64,000 nt of DNA from Durusdinium trenchii (lineage: Eukaryota; Sar; Dinophyceae; Suessiales; Symbiodiniaceae). The notes under the pieces are model-generated. The model did not search any database and was not told the DNA's origin. It saw only the letters and a list, made by a program, of their open reading frames with translations. Shown here in pieces: positions 1 to 12,759 of this stretch. Made by a program: the position numbers and the translations under genes. The stretch lies in NCBI GenBank assembly GCA_963970005.1, contig CAXAMN010021984.1, forward strand, positions 171,403 through 235,402, written 5' to 3'. Position 1 is the stretch's first letter. Every line of letters starts with the position of its first letter.

Positions 1-153
1 ACTGGCGACTTGGTAGTACAACTTGAGTACGCGGAGTATCTGGGGAGTTGGAAGATGAGAACTGGCGACTTGGTAGTAGAACTTTAGTACGCGGAGCAAT
101 CTGTGGAGCTGGAAGATGAGAACTGGCGACTTTGTAGTACAACTTTAGTACGC
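1..153. repeat. 60-bp tandem repeat, 2.5 units
   Basis: Three successive units start with ACTGGCGACT at 1, 61 and 122. The first two are 60 and 61 bases long and end in GGAAGATGAGA; the third stops after about 32 bases, where the next repeat family begins. Units differ at a few positions. The array is cut by the left edge of the window, so its true length is unknown. Confidence 0.85.
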
Positions 154-605
154 TTCATTCCAGCTTGCTTTTTTCAGTGAGATTTCCTGGAGGCGTGCAC
201 GCTGCTTCTCCCCTTACCACCAGCCCAAATGCTCACGACGATGAGCTGGGCTGTCACCGCTTGGCCGCCGGTGGGGGGTTTGGGAGGCCTGCGCGCTAAT
301 TCGTTCACTATATGTACAGTGAAGACCTTCACCAGCAGCAGACATGGACATACACACACAAACAGGGACTCATACACACACACACACACACACATCACAC
401 ACAGAGACCCACGCACTGCCTCAACTTACTCGGACACACACACAGACAGAGACTCATATACACACGGACATAGATACACACACAGAGACCCACACACTAC
501 CTCAACTCACTCGACTTAACACTTCACACTGCACACTTAACAGATAACTCGCACTCTGACTTCCTACGTGATGAAAAATGCTTTCAGGCCACTCGTCGTC
601 GAGTG
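154..605 (+). repeat. Dispersed repeat family, copy A, with CA microsatellite
   Basis: This segment reappears as the reverse complement at about 40,300-40,920. Shared blocks are the GAGATTTCCTGGAGGCG stretch near 180, the GGCCGCCGGTGGGG/GGGAGGCCTGCGCGC stretch near 265-295, a CA/ACACAG-rich microsatellite (about 354-520) and the end block near 560-600 (CTTCCTACGTGATGAAA). Open frames across it translate to His-Thr runs and are products of the microsatellite, not genes. Confidence 0.8.
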
Positions 606-2071
606 TTAAAAGAGTAGTGTAAAGCGACATTGCAAGGAACTTCTCTTACAGTCTCTGACTTGTTCTACGGGTTCGACGATATTGCACGCAGTAGTGTCGC
701 GCAATTGGGTTCAACGGGTTGGTTCCAGCGAGTCCTCACCGGGTGAGTCAGGCCCAGAGGTTTCCCCTTCTCAACCTGCTCCGCTACCAGTTTGAAACTC
801 AGAGCAATCCTTTTTCAGCGCGCCAACTAGCTCAAGGCGCCTGATCCAAGCCGAAACGGCCATACGGTATGTTTACTGTACAACAGACCCTGGTAGAAAC
901 AGCTCAGAATCACATTGGTGTGCCCACGTGCAATATGAACTCCAACGCTGCCCTGCCTGGAAAGGATCCAAATGGGCCCACTTGTTTTTTGCCTAACAGA
1001 AGATATTGCATCCGCGCTCTTACAGTAGCCGTTCGCGCTCTCTCGATTGTAGCCTTGACATTGCCTGCAGCCACCTCATGGCTGAGATAAAACCGAGCTG
1101 GAATCAAGTCCTGAAAATCTCATACCGTGAAAGGGACGGCTCGTCTACTGGGTCCAACATCTTGTAAGTTGTAGCGCTGAGGATTTTAAAGAGTTTCATT
1201 CATTTGTGAAGTGTGGAACTCGGTCCAAATAGTGGTTGATTCGTTGGCATCGCAGGCGGGTTTCTTCAAGCAATGCGTCACCTGAGCATTCCAAGCTTTT
1301 TGGGTGTCAGTTTCATAATCCTCAAAAATCAAATGCTGAGGTATCTGACCATGCTTCTCTGGCCTTAGGCAATGCCCAAACAACCATTGATGCAATGTCA
1401 AACGATACAAAAAACCGTCTTCGGCGAAAGGCCAATGGATTGACACAGGAGAGCGCACAACAACCACAGTATGTTGGGCAGCGCTCACTGAGGGATCAGC
1501 TGTGGTGACATTGCTATCCTCTCCCCTTTGGGGGACGTTCAAATGCATAGAACAATTACTGTATGCAACCCTGGTGACAGTCTGCTTAGCCCACTTCAAG
1601 GCATTCCATGTCTCCGAACCCGGTTTGAGTTGAACTGCCGGCTAAGAGGTTACATTAAAATCCCGTCAAGAAAGAAAACGTCCTTCAAATGCTCACCAAA
1701 CAAACCCGCTTAAATATCCCAACAATTTGTGCCAGAACCACCTCTAGACTCTATACTATAAATATGTATATATATAATATTCTGTATATATATATTCTAT
1801 ATATGTTTGGAGCACATGTTTGACTTGAAGTTCTCAGGAAGCCCACCAAAGTTGTTCTGTTTTGAGCACAAGCAAAGGCTGCAAAGATCTTGTTGCGCTG
1901 CGTTGTCAGTTTTTCTGGTGCTTTGAAATTCTACTGTGTCAGCGGAGAGTTCAATCCATCTGAGTTCAGTTTTGGGGCAACAGTGAACAAATGAACAATT
2001 GGACTGGCGCCTAGTTTGGTCAAAAGCAACATTCCAGTAAAACGCTGACTCCTCCACATGGCTAAAGACGC
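606..2071. other. Intergenic; no recognisable gene
   Basis: Only short unrelated open frames are seen on both strands, with no motif. An AT-rich microsatellite (TATATATA runs) lies at about 1,757-1,806. Confidence 0.5.
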
Positions 2072-2605
2072 ATGGAAATATTCAAAGTGATTTTGCAGCA
2101 ATCATCCAGTCTGAACACCAATGGTAGGACAAATAATTACAACCGACCTTGTGCAACACCGACCTTGTTCAACCAACCACCATGTCGATCAACATGTCCC
2201 TTTTCCATTTGTTGGTCCTGGGATGTCCTGGACGAAAAAGTTGAAACATGCGCTGTACAGCTCTCAAACATTCTGCCTTCCTACAATCAGTCATGCAGAA
2301 AGCAACCTGCAGGTGAAGGCGTTCGACTTCTTCAAAACATGTCAAAACCAAGGAATTATTGCGTCGGCGAGAAGGAAAGCAGGTCAAGCACGAACGGCCA
2401 TGGAGGGTTTGAGTATGGCCAAGCTGTTGCACGATATGGCTGCGCGCTGCCTCAAGCTAAAGCTTCAGAAGCCATTGCGTGTTCGAAGTTCATGGCGACC
2501 GTGGAAATGGATGGTATGGTAAAGGGTAGTCACAGAGGTGTCATTTTCTCCCAAGTTCAAGGGTTGGTCGAGCAAAGCCATACAGAGGCCATCAAGCACC
2601 ATTAA
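2072..2605 (+). CDS. Unassigned open frame, doubtful
   Basis: An ATG-initiated frame of 177 codons is open here. A second plus-strand frame overlaps it (2,121-2,522) and has a more protein-like, helical stretch (VKAFDFFKTCQNQG, then ARRKAGQARTAMEGLSMAK). Two competing frames and no known motif make either reading weak. It may be an exon or a decayed coding fragment. No function can be assigned. Confidence 0.2.
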   Translation: MEIFKVILQQSSSLNTNGRTNNYNRPCATPTLFNQPPCRSTCPFSICWSWDVLDEKVETCAVQLSNILPSYNQSCRKQPAGEGVRLLQNMSKPRNYCVGEKESRSSTNGHGGFEYGQAVARYGCALPQAKASEAIACSKFMATVEMDGMVKGSHRGVIFSQVQGLVEQSHTEAIKHH

Positions 2606-5600
2606 GAGCCTTTAATCGAAGTGGGTGGAGCTGTGCTTCAAAGGTGTTCATTCAGAGTCAGAAGCGGGCTCACTTTCACCTTGCCAAGCTACAAAGACCA
2701 GTCATGCCATTTTTCCTGTCATTGATTCACGCGGGGACATACCAAGACATGGAGGTGGCGATGTTGGCACTCACAAATTGACAAACATTGTGTCTCAAGG
2801 CGTGCACTTGTGAGTATCTGCACTTGCTTTGAACATGTCAGGGTCCTTTATTCACTTAGCGGAGAGAATGGTAAACAACATGAACTACTAAACAAACTGT
2901 ATTGGCCATAGTCGAGTTTCAAAATATTTCAACTATTCTTGAATCATCAGCTGAGCTTGCAGGTATCTGCCAAAGTTTTCCACGTGCACAAGCAGATCGC
3001 AGGCCGGCCAAGCACTGCTTGTGCTTCGGGGAGAGGTGTGAGGCGGTTGTGCAACTTGCTTGGCGGCACGTGGGCGCAAGTGCATCAGTACTCACTGTAC
3101 TCTCAAACAAGTATGTTCGCTTCAAACAACCTAACCTTCGAGTATGTTGCCAGTTGACAGTCAGCAGTGACCACCGGAGCAGCCTGGCCCTGATGACATC
3201 ATAAGCTGTCTGCTTGGAGCGGCCTCAATCCAAGCATGGAAGCTTCAGTTCGTTTCGGCAGAGTGATGTGGCCACCGCATCCGTGGTCATTGCACCACAG
3301 CTTGCATGGCGATGCATGCCACGCAATACAAGAACATGCTGTGAGTTCAAGGTGCCTTAAGCAGCAAACTTGCGCAAGCATTTAAACTTAAACACTTCTT
3401 TGTCCAGAAGGCTTCTGCCAAAACCAACTGGCCCTGTGAAACAGCAAAGACCTGTCTAAAAGAAACATTGAGAAATTCTCGGAGACCACTTTCTCTCTGA
3501 TTCTTCTCAAGGAGCGCTGACTTCGGACGACAAAAGGGCTATGCGTGGCAAGAATACAAGACCTCAAAGAACTCCCAGCATTGTATATCAAAGCCCTATA
3601 GCTCAGAGCCGGGCCGCCATCCTCAGAGTCATGGTGGCCCAAGTTCCCAATGGTGGTATACAGTATACAAGGGTCCAATCAATTGGCATACTCAGGATCA
3701 CCCCTGACAAAACAATTGGCATATTGCCGATCTTTAGCTTGTGGGTTGACATGCATGAGGGCACTCATCAGCTCCTGTTCAGCTCCTGTTCGACTCCAAA
3801 TGCACACCACAGTGGTGCCTTGATGTTGAACATTCAAGCGCCTTACACACACGCTGAGGTAGACAACCTGTTGCATGGTCGCACATGCAATGGAACAGGG
3901 ATCACACCAGGCGAGAGTTTGTCGCATCATTGCCGCCAAATGCACGTTGCAGTGAATCTTGAAGCTCCGCCCTTATAACTTCTCCATTTGCCAATTTTTG
4001 CCACCAAAAAGGCCCGCGTCTCGCCAAAGACTACGCAGAGTCCAGACCTTGTAAGGTACTAGACTATTGTTGGGCCACCATTTGGTTGACCCGCTGGGCC
4101 TTTTGGAAACTTTGTCTTCAACATGGAACACAATAAAAGTGAACAACCTTGTCTTGACCGCAAGCTGGACTTTGCCAACGGCTAAAGTATCTGACTATCC
4201 TCTATAAGTGGATCCACTATTTTCGCTCGGCAAAGTAAACTCTCTACGACTCTACTACGACAGCTAAGAAGAGCTTGAACGCGGTTCATCAAAAACATTG
4301 TGGCGCGAGCACATGCATTGCTGGGACTTGCGAATTGATTCATGTCCATCTTTGCAAAGGATTCATCACTTGTCAAATTGCGCACAAAGATGCAAAAGGA
4401 AGATATGACCGAAACTGCGCAGGAGGGCGAAAGAAACAGTCTTCCGAGGGGTTGCTGTAGGTTGCATCCTGGGAAAGAATTTCATCTGTTAAGTTGCCAA
4501 ATTCGGTTCGCACGCTTGGTCTGACACCGCTTCGAGCACGCAGGTAAATTGCATTGCAACTCATGAACTGTAAACCTGAGCTGTTCTGTGACAAGGAAAC
4601 AAGTCTTAGCAGGTGGGCTGACTGACTGTCCTCTCATCCATCCTATCTCCTGTGTGTCACCTCTGCTCTGAGTAGAGCTGAAGCCAAATGGAGAGAGGAA
4701 AAGCATAGGCACTGTGTCACGCGTTTAGCCAAGCAAGTCGCATTGTTGCACGTTGCAAGATCTCCTGAAGCTCATCAGCTTTGCAACGCGTTCTCTTCGA
4801 AGCCTTCAACAAGTGCAAGACAAATGCTGCAGCAAAAATCCTGGCGGGTTTTTTTTGGGGATTGCAGGTACTATGTTCTGGGATTGCCTATCAAGTGATT
4901 GTTTTCTGCCTGGCAAACATTGAGGAAAGTGCAAACCCGGAACCCACCTCTCAATTGAAAAAAAATGATTCCACACCTTGGAGACAAAATGCACGGCTCT
5001 CTATGCTTGGATCTGGAGCGTACAAGCTTGTTCCGCACACGCGTCACTAGCGAGTGATTGAAATGGCTAGTGCACTTCGCATCAATTTGGAGATGGAAAG
5101 ATAAAGCTGACCGAAATTTGACGACCTCTATGCGAAAGCTAAGGCAAGTGTGTAGAGCTGCCGGGACGGGCGCCCATTCAAGACATATTAGCCGCAGCAA
5201 AGGCACGCTTCCACAAACTATGTGGAGTGCCTTTGCAACCCTCTGCGACCCACCGTGCCCTGTGCAATTGACACGATAATTCAATAATTATTGCCGCCTA
5301 AGATGCATTTAACTTATCAATTTAGTAATTCTGCCTTGACACGAAATCTTAGGCCGAAGAACCTACTCACGGCAAAGCTGAACGGAAAGTCCCGGCTGAC
5401 CAAAAGATGCGTTCCCTCTCTGGTAATATTGATGGCCTTCCCCTGGAAAGCATGCAAAACTAGCGGCTCAACGCTTCCCAGTCGAACTCCGAGTTAAAAC
5501 CACAGCGTTATCAGTTATCAGTGTTATCTTTCTTCTCCAATGAAAAAACACTGTGCCTCCTGCTCCATAGCTCCTTTTCCGAATGAAAAACAGAGCCATT

Positions 5601-6100
5601 CGCCACAGCTTCAGCAATCCTGTCACCGTTGTGTCAGGGTGAACGTTGAAAGTTTCGTCTCTTCAGGCTTCTTCTTTTCCACAAGAGATCATGTCATACA
5701 CCAAATCCTGATGAATAACTATAGCATTGGCAGGGCATTTGTTTTGTTCTCGGACTGGTCTGTTTTCACAAACATATTGCAGTACATTATACCACATTAT
5801 ACGATGCGATGAGAGACCTTCATGCGGGACCCCTACGTACCTGCATACACCGTTACCTTGAAAAGAAAGGTCCCCAGATCATCCCGATAATCCTTAGTTT
5901 ATGTAGAAAATTCGAGGCAATCGGAAATGGTCCTGGCTTTGAAAAGCGTCCAAACAGGAAGACAGCGGCAAACATCTACACAACACGCATACGCAAGCTT
6001 GTGCGGAGCCCCCAAAACAATGGCATTACATATCTTCGGATTTGGCGCGGCTTATGCCGACATGGTTTAATCATCTACATGTTTTACATGTTTGTTCATA
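2606..6100. other. Intergenic; no recognisable gene
   Basis: Only short overlapping frames occur on both strands, the longest about 145 codons at 3,541-3,978, without motifs or consistent coding character. No repeats beyond simple runs were recognised. Confidence 0.45.
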
Positions 6101-6103
6101 GAG

Positions 6104-6310
6104 GCTTTGGGCACTGCACAAGAGTTGCTGACTCGTGAGCATGTGCCCATGAACCGCAAGGGTGCAGGACACATGCTGGTACTCTGGGCTTTTGTTCGTC
6201 TTCCGGAAGATGGATCCATTGTGGTGGCAATGGAAGCGAAAAAGACTTGCCGCATGCAACTTACACCAGGCAGAAGCCGCACATTCCAACAAGCACTGAC
6301 TAGAAATTAA
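6104..6310 (+). CDS. Possible isolated exon, unassigned
   Basis: A plus-strand frame follows an AG|G junction (TTCATAGAG|GCTTTG) of the same form as the acceptors in the phytoene desaturase gene of this window. It reads EALGTAQELLTREHVPMNRK and continues through VLWAFVRLPEDGSIVVAME to a stop at about 6,310. The composition is protein-like, but there is no recognised domain and no partner exon was found. It could equally be a chance open frame. Confidence 0.22.
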   Translation, partial: ALGTAQELLTREHVPMNRKGAGHMLVLWAFVRLPEDGSIVVAMEAKKTCRMQLTPGRSRTFQQALTRN

Positions 6311-6437
6311 GTTCATGAGGCTGGCGTGCAATCTTTGTAGCTTCTGAAAGCAAATCAACAAAGATCTTTCCTCAACTGTTCTCAAACCTAACCACAGCTT
6401 TTGCGCTTGCCCAGCGCGCCTTCACTCACAACAAACC

Positions 6438-6512
6438 CTGTGTGTGTGTGTGTGCGTGCGTGCGTGTGTGTGTGTGTGTGTGTGTGCGTGTGGGGTGTGT
6501 GTGTGTGTGAAT
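6438..6512. repeat. (GT)n microsatellite
   Basis: A run of GT/GTGC dinucleotides interrupted by GTGCGTGCGTGCG and GGGGTG. The reverse complement gives the CA strand. No function is implied. Confidence 0.9.
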
Positions 6513-6837
6513 ACTCTTCGCTTGAGACAGGTTGATTGGAGTCCAGCTAGCAGCCCATGCTACATTCATGAACTGGTATATTGCACTTGCTCCAATCACA
6601 AAAAAGTTGTTCCTAAAGTCACCCGGACACTTCTCACAACCCAACACAGGAATGAGACTTAGGGACTTGAAAGTGACTCAAAACTCCTTCGTGGCCAGAC
6701 GGGCCTAGTGGCCTAGTCGGAACAAGTGGGTCATTGACTGTCGTCGCACTCAAGGCTCTTTCCTAGTCGCACTCGCTCGCCAAAGCTGTTGTGCATCAGC
6801 TCTGCTTCAGCTCTGCTTCGTTTCTTTGTCTCTAATA

Positions 6838-6882
6838 GCCATGGCCTCCAACCTAATAGCGATGGCCTCCAACCTGCTTCGT
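6838..6882 (+). repeat. 21-bp dispersed repeat, two units
   Basis: Two tandem units of about 21 bases with core ATGGCCTCCAACCTAATAGC lie here. The same two-unit arrangement occurs at 53,290-53,333 with AAGAGC in place of AATAGC. Translated, it gives MASNLIA or GLQPNSD, depending on frame. Confidence 0.75.
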
Positions 6883-6889
6883 TTCCCTC

Positions 6890-9800
6890 CCTTTTGGGCT
6901 GTCAAGCAAAGTGTTCGTCTCTACATTCTTCCAGAGCACTTGTTGTGTCCTGCATCATGCAGTGCGCCTGATCCTTTGGTCAGGGAATGTCATGAACCTC
7001 TTGAAACTCCATCTGGGAGCTCCAGTTTCGTTTCTTGCCTCAGATGCCCCAACTTACAGCAAACTGTTACACAAATGCCATATGCGTCACACGCATGCGC
7101 TTGAAGCGAGCAGGGAGTCTTATGCAGTTCTATTCCCCGGCATTGGGCACTGGCAGCTTGTAAGGACTTGGTGGGACATTCATGTAACAAATACATCCCT
7201 TGCAGGATGTTGGCAAAGCATTTCCTGGCAATTCAATTTAGCCCTAGGTGTCACCATCGCATTCCAAAAGCATTTTCATACAAAGTTACCTATCGCTCAG
7301 AGCGCGGCCCTGGCACCTGGCCAGCGGATAATTCCTTCTCCCTGCTCGTCTTCTCGACGTTTTGCTATCATCATATTCAGGCCTAACCACCTCAAAACAC
7401 AGTCTCTACCTTGGGTGTATCCCATTACCAGTAACAGTGGATGATGATGGTTGGTAAAGGTAAAGGCCTTTCTCAAAAATAATGATAATCTTTCACCATT
7501 ACTGGCTATCTCTACCCACATATGTTTCTCTTACAGTCTTGAACCAATACGCAATTGCAAAGCTGGCGAATCCCAAGCAGTCGCAGCATTTCGAGACGAG
7601 TTCCCGGCTGGTTTAGGCCGGAGCTCCATTTCTTTGCTCACGATCATCTATCAGCAGTATTCCAGCATGCGTGAGGACCTGAGACCAAAGAGGGTTGTGA
7701 GACAAGCCCAAGAGGAGCGTACCAGTTCGGCAAGCTCGTGTGGGCCACATGTATTGCAACGGCCTGGATTGTCAACAAAATAATCCAAACAAAATCGTCT
7801 AAAGCGTCTCGATCTTTCCTAAGATAGTGTCTGACAGCACACAGCGCCGTCGGGACGGTACATTGTACGGTTCATGGCTGAAGACTGGGTACACGAGACA
7901 AACGCAAAGAGAGAAAGGTGGGTACCGTGAGTACTGTGTGAGTACCACGAGCAAAACAAATATCCATAACAAACAAACCATCGTCAGTCAGTAAGTCATT
8001 GACTGTCCTCGCAAGCAATCCTTGACAAAGTTTGCCGGAGGGATCACCCTCAGGAACACTTGCTTCCAAACAACTTGTGGGAGTTGTCGAGCTGCCATGC
8101 GCGCTTAGTGAACAGGTTCAAAATACATTGCAAGTGACGCCCCTTTTGCTGGTTTTGGTAGTACTCGGTGTGTAAGAGCCTGGTCATGACTGCAAAAATG
8201 AATATTTGTGTAACCACCATCTTTGCTCTGATGGGCTGCTGACAAACACCTGAGACTTGGTGCTTGCCGTGATTATCTTCTTGAAAGTACGCTCACAACC
8301 CCCACTACTACTTTCCTATGGTGCAAATCACGATTGTCTACTGTTTGTGAGGACATACTAAACTAGTTCTGGCCGACTTCCATGAAATTTGCAAAGCCGA
8401 CTTGGTGTTGACAAATGCTACACCATAACCATGAGAGCTTAAGCCTGTGCGATCTTTTGCGCGCAACTTTGGTTGCTTCGGCTTCCGCAAGGAAAGGAAG
8501 GTCATGGGTTGCTCCTGTACATGCCAGAGAAAGGAAGACTCAGGCTGTGTCCATTCTCCACTGCTATTTTGGATGTACTTGGAAGTCATGGCCTCCAAGT
8601 ACTGTGTCTTTGGAGTGGCTAGCAGCTAGTTTGGATCAACCCGGAAAAAATGTTGAGCGTGCCTATTCAGGTCAAATGTTTGGCAGCTGCCCAAGTTCTG
8701 CCCAAGTTTGGAGGGATGCCTTCTGCATGGCGAGTTGCTTTTGACAGCAGTTGGGACTTCATGCAGCGTCTGAAACTGTTCTGCGGAAGACTCACATGGA
8801 GGGCGCAAATCAAAGGCACTGCGCGCAGTCACTCTGGTTCATTAAACACTGTATTATACCTAGCTGCCACGCAAAGGATGTTTGAGGCGAGGGGAAGTTT
8901 GTTCTGTATCTACGCAGAATTGAATCTCGAGAGCATCCACAAAAATCGGAGATCCCCGGAATCACACGAATCACTTGAAGCAGCTTTCCTTCATGTGCCG
9001 TTGCCTATTGCAGGGGTGGGTACGTACACTTTCATGCTTCTCTGGAGTCACCTTCTGTACAAAACAGCAGGTCCTCGACCCACAGAATAGGCTTTGTCCA
9101 GGAAATAGTAAACCAACTTATTCGTCGTGTATGGAAATGCCCATACAATGCCCCATGGAAAGCTCGTCTACCTGCTGTGACATGCTACCTTTCAGCATTA
9201 TCTGCAGCAACTTCTTCCAAGTGCAAGGAGCGAAGCAAGAGTGCATCTTTAAGTTCAAAGCTGACACAAATCATATGCTTGAAGTTCTGAAGGCACAGTA
9301 AGCCAAGCGCTCCAACTCACTCAGAATCGAAAGCTTCATTCAGACTGGGTCATGATCTGAAGCATATGTAAAGCAAGCAAATCAGTCAACTGAAAAGGAC
9401 GAACCGTTGAGTGAGGAGTTCAGCTCCGCAAACTGGCAGCAAAACAAGCAGATTTGAAGACACTTTGACGGGGAGAAGGAGAGATTTCACTGGGAAAAAG
9501 AATTATTGGAAACATCCAAACTTGAAGTCTTTCAGGAGAGGAACACTCGACAACTTGGCTGGAGTTCCCAGCATCTAGAGATGTCATAATATCGTTGAGT
9601 GTTTTACATTCTCTTCTGGAAGACTCTGTAGCGATAGGGAGCAATACAAACATGTATGCCCCGAAGCGTTGAATTAACTTCCCAAATCGACTTGGATTCA
9701 GAAATGAATGTTCTGTTCATTAATCCTGGAGGAAAGCAGTTAGAAGGACATTGAAGGGAAAGAACAAAAGCATTCTGATCAACATGGCGCTTGGTTGATC

Positions 9801-11190
9801 TGAGTTGATTTATCTGCAAAACGAGCTCATGCTTCTCGCACCCACCGATAGCTGGAGCACAGCACACAGCAACCAAATTCGCTGCAATGTGCGAAAGCGA
9901 CTTTCTCTCGCAAATTAAGAAAAGTAAGCCTGCAACAACACCACAATAAGCCTGGGCAAACAAGTTATACAAGTGCTTTTCAAATGTAAATGAGACGTAT
10001 ACTGCATACTAGGATAATCTAAAGGGAATATCTCATTGGTTGCATTTTGAAATATAGCCGAAAGAGATGTGCCAAACTGGCACGCTGTCCGAGACGCTTG
10101 AGCAGGGAAGCATCTGCTGCTGTCTAGTTCTTGTGGGAGACGACACAGAGCCAGCCTCATTGAACAATCTTTTTGCAAGCGCCTAAGTGTAGTCAAAAAT
10201 GTTTACATCAACTCTCTAGCAAAGCCCATAACAAAGCTCACAGAGTCAAGTCAATCAGACGTTCCGATTGCCCCTCTACAAAGAACCCTTTCAAGCGCAA
10301 GGCTCCTTTCCTTCAGTTCTATCACCGGAAGGCAGCAAAAGCATGTGACCACAGAGCTGAGTTCCTTTGGCTGAGATCGGCTGGACTTTGGCTGTCGCTC
10401 TCAAGAAAGGACCAGGTGGTCATCGGAATCTCACCTCTGTGATGAAAAGCACGGCAATCAAAATGCAGCACACTTGCAATGAATCAACTGGACTGTCCAA
10501 AGCGACAACAAACCCAGATCCTTTGTGGGTCTTCCCAACAGGCGACTGAGTTGGAGGGTGGGCATTGAGAACCGATCAGTCAAATCACATCCTACAGAAT
10601 TGAAAACGGAAAGGCAGCTAAGAAAAACGACGAGACCTCAAGAAAACACCCTTCAGGCAACAAGCCGAACAAACTCGACAGTTTTCTGGACCTGACTGGA
10701 TATCGGATAAACCAAGTAATCCGAGGTATAATATGTTGAAAGCGAAGCAAGCGAAGCCATAAACAGGCAGTCATGGCAGTCGTGTAATCCATATCTTGAC
10801 CTGTGAGGTTGAACTCGGACCTGCTACCAAATGGAAATAAGCCCCACTGCTCAGTGCGGCCGCACTGCAAAACTAGGTTTGCTGAATAAATGTCTTGTGA
10901 ATGTCTCAATTCGTGGTGGATTCAATGTGCAAAGGTCTGGACTCCCTGCACGAAAGGGAGCAGCAAGTCTGCATGTTTTGAGGCTGACTCAAAGCAGTGC
11001 ATTCGGGAATTAGTGATTCAGCAAAGCTTGAGTCTTCAAAACAAAACCTGAAATCTGGCCCCACTACGATCATAGAGAATGCAAAACACTTAGCCTGCCA
11101 AGTTCGGACAAGAGATGCCCCAAGGAAACAACACCATTCGGAGTAAAAATTTAGATTAATTTCCAAAAGGCCTTCTGAACTCATGCTGGG
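6890..11190. other. Intergenic; no recognisable gene
   Basis: Both strands hold many short frames. The longest plus-strand ones are at 6,911-7,444 (177 codons) and 8,650-9,090 (146 codons). None shows a motif, paired splice sites or a frame clearly better than its competitors. I see no RNA gene or structured repeat. Confidence 0.4.
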
Positions 11191-11234
11191 CTTCTCACGA
11201 GTTGAGCTCAGCCAATGAAGAGTTCTTAAGTTCA

Positions 11235-11820
11235 CAGCGAAAGAGCGACAAAGTCGGCGCACATCCTGCGACCAAAGTAGCTGCACTCAGCCACGCTTGA
11301 GTCACAACTACACACCAAGTCACGCTCACCTGAAGCTGCGACGGCTTGGCAGCGGGCCACATATGAGAAAGGCATATCAAAAAACACACGGCCGTTTGTG
11401 CAGGTGGTTGTTGACTCTGTGTTTTTTGCAAAAAGATCTTGTAAATTTGAGAGATTGCACAAAAGAGCCGTATTCTCCTGGACACAAGGTGTGAGCCCTG
11501 CCACTAGTGCGATGTGATTCTTAAAGCCAGAAACAACATGTGGAAGACATGGCAACTCAGCTAAGCTCTCAATATCTCTCAACGTCGAATCCTACCAGTG
11601 TCAGAAGGCAGGCAAAGGGTATCAAGCAAGAATGTCGAGCATTCACCTTGAATCAATGAGATGCAGCTCAAGGCGTCACCACTTCTCTCCGTGCGTGCTT
11701 TTGTTCAATTTGATATGCCCGGTTTACTGCTTGACAGGGTTCTGGCAGACTCTAGCAAAAAGTTTGGCTTGGCGATTGACACTGCCCATCCCATCCTGAG
11801 AAATAGACTCGGACACGGAG
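11235..11820. repeat. Segmental duplication unit X, copy 1
   Basis: Closely similar sequence recurs at about 12,290-12,750 and 14,385-14,890, all in the same orientation. The block holds the 262-nt exon (minus strand) plus flanks. Copies 1 and 3 share a longer left-to-right extension (through a GGCGATTGA..CTGCCCATC region) than copy 2, which diverges after about 12,750. Confidence 0.85.
11330..11591 (-). CDS. Triplicated 262-nt exon, copy 1
   Basis: On the minus strand the exon starts after an AG|GAT acceptor (CTGGTAG|GAT) and ends before a consensus-like GTGAGC donor. It is 262 nt, so it ends in phase 1. It is open throughout and reads VRDIESLAELPCLPHVVSG and onward to MPFSYVARCQAVAAS. Compared with copies 2 and 3 it has substitutions only (P for L, L for F, K for T, D for E, R for C) and no indel. 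The following exon seen in copy 2 is not recognisable here. Family unknown. Confidence 0.5.
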
Positions 11821-12031
11821 CCTGCTGGTCAGTAAAATTTGGAGGTACGTCTACGGAAAAATGTGAGCGGCGCTCAAAGTCCTTTGCTGATCCCAACGGA
11901 AATTGTTCGTAATACTGGCGGTAGGCATGTCAATGTGTGATCAAGGCAGAGCAAGCACCAGAAAGCTACATTGGATTGGGAGTTTTGTGGCAAAGCTACT
12001 CAAGCATTTTAATCTTTATAAGGTAACCTTC

Positions 12032-12642
12032 AATGTTCTACACAAAGGTTGGCTAAGTTTGATGGTCGGCACTGCTCAACTAGCTCCCAAACCTTGTGAA
12101 ACAAGGGAGAAAACTCCTTTAGCTCACCCAAACATGCGTTGTCAGAGCCAAACACCACTTGCATAGCTGCCATAACCTTCAAGCCTTCAAGCAAGCTAGC
12201 AGCCCATTCTTCTTCTGAAGCGAAAACTGACCAGCAAGGGCATTGCATCATCTGCATCGCTGGGAGTAGGGACGACCAGCTTCTGTGTTTGAAGAGCGAC
12301 AAAGTCGGCGCACATCCTGCGACCAAAGTAGCTGCACTCAGCCACGCTTGAGTCACAACTACACACCAAGTCACGCTCACCTGAAGCTGCGACGGCTTGG
12401 CAGCAGGCCACATATGAGAAAGGCATCTCAAAAAACACACGGCCGTTTGTGCAGGTGGTTGTTGACTCTGTGTTTGTTGCAAAAAAATCTTGTAAATTTG
12501 AGAGATTGCACGAAAGAGCCGTATTCTCCTGGACACAAGGTGTGAGCCCTGCCACTAGTGCGATGTGATTCTTAAAGCCAGAAACAACATGTGGAAGACA
12601 TAGCAACTCAGCTAAGCTCTCAATATCTCTCACCGTCGAATC
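12032..12642 (-). CDS. Triplicated exon, copy 2, with its downstream exon
   Basis: This is the most complete copy. Exon 1 (12,642-12,381) reads DSTVRDIESLAELLCLPHVV to FFEMPFSYVACCQAVAAS and ends in phase 1 at a GTGAGC donor. The proposed intron (12,380-12,215, 166 nt) ends in TTCAG. Exon 2 completes the codon as Glu and reads EEWAASLLEGLKVMAAMQ, then GELKEFSPLFHKVWELVEQC, open to about 12,032. The matching phase across the intron supports a real gene. The protein looks largely helical and has no domain I recognise. Upstream and downstream exons were not found, so this is a gene fragment or a partial duplicate. Confidence 0.5.
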
Positions 12643-12750
12643 CTGCCAGTGTCAGAAGGCAGGCAAAGGGGATCAAGCAAGTATGTCCAGCATTCACCTT
12701 GAAACAATGAGATGCAGCTCAAGGCATCACCACTTCTCTCCGCGCGTACA
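12290..12750. repeat. Segmental duplication unit X, copy 2
   Basis: Second copy of the block described at 11,235-11,820. The sequence is nearly identical over the exon and about 100 bp on its promoter-proximal side, then diverges into unrelated AT-rich sequence after about 12,750. Confidence 0.85.
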
Positions 12751-12759
12751 TATATTCAA

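Noticed and set aside
229..547. His-Thr-rich open frames
   Set aside because: Translation of a CA microsatellite; the inverted copy at 40.4-40.7 kb gives the same.
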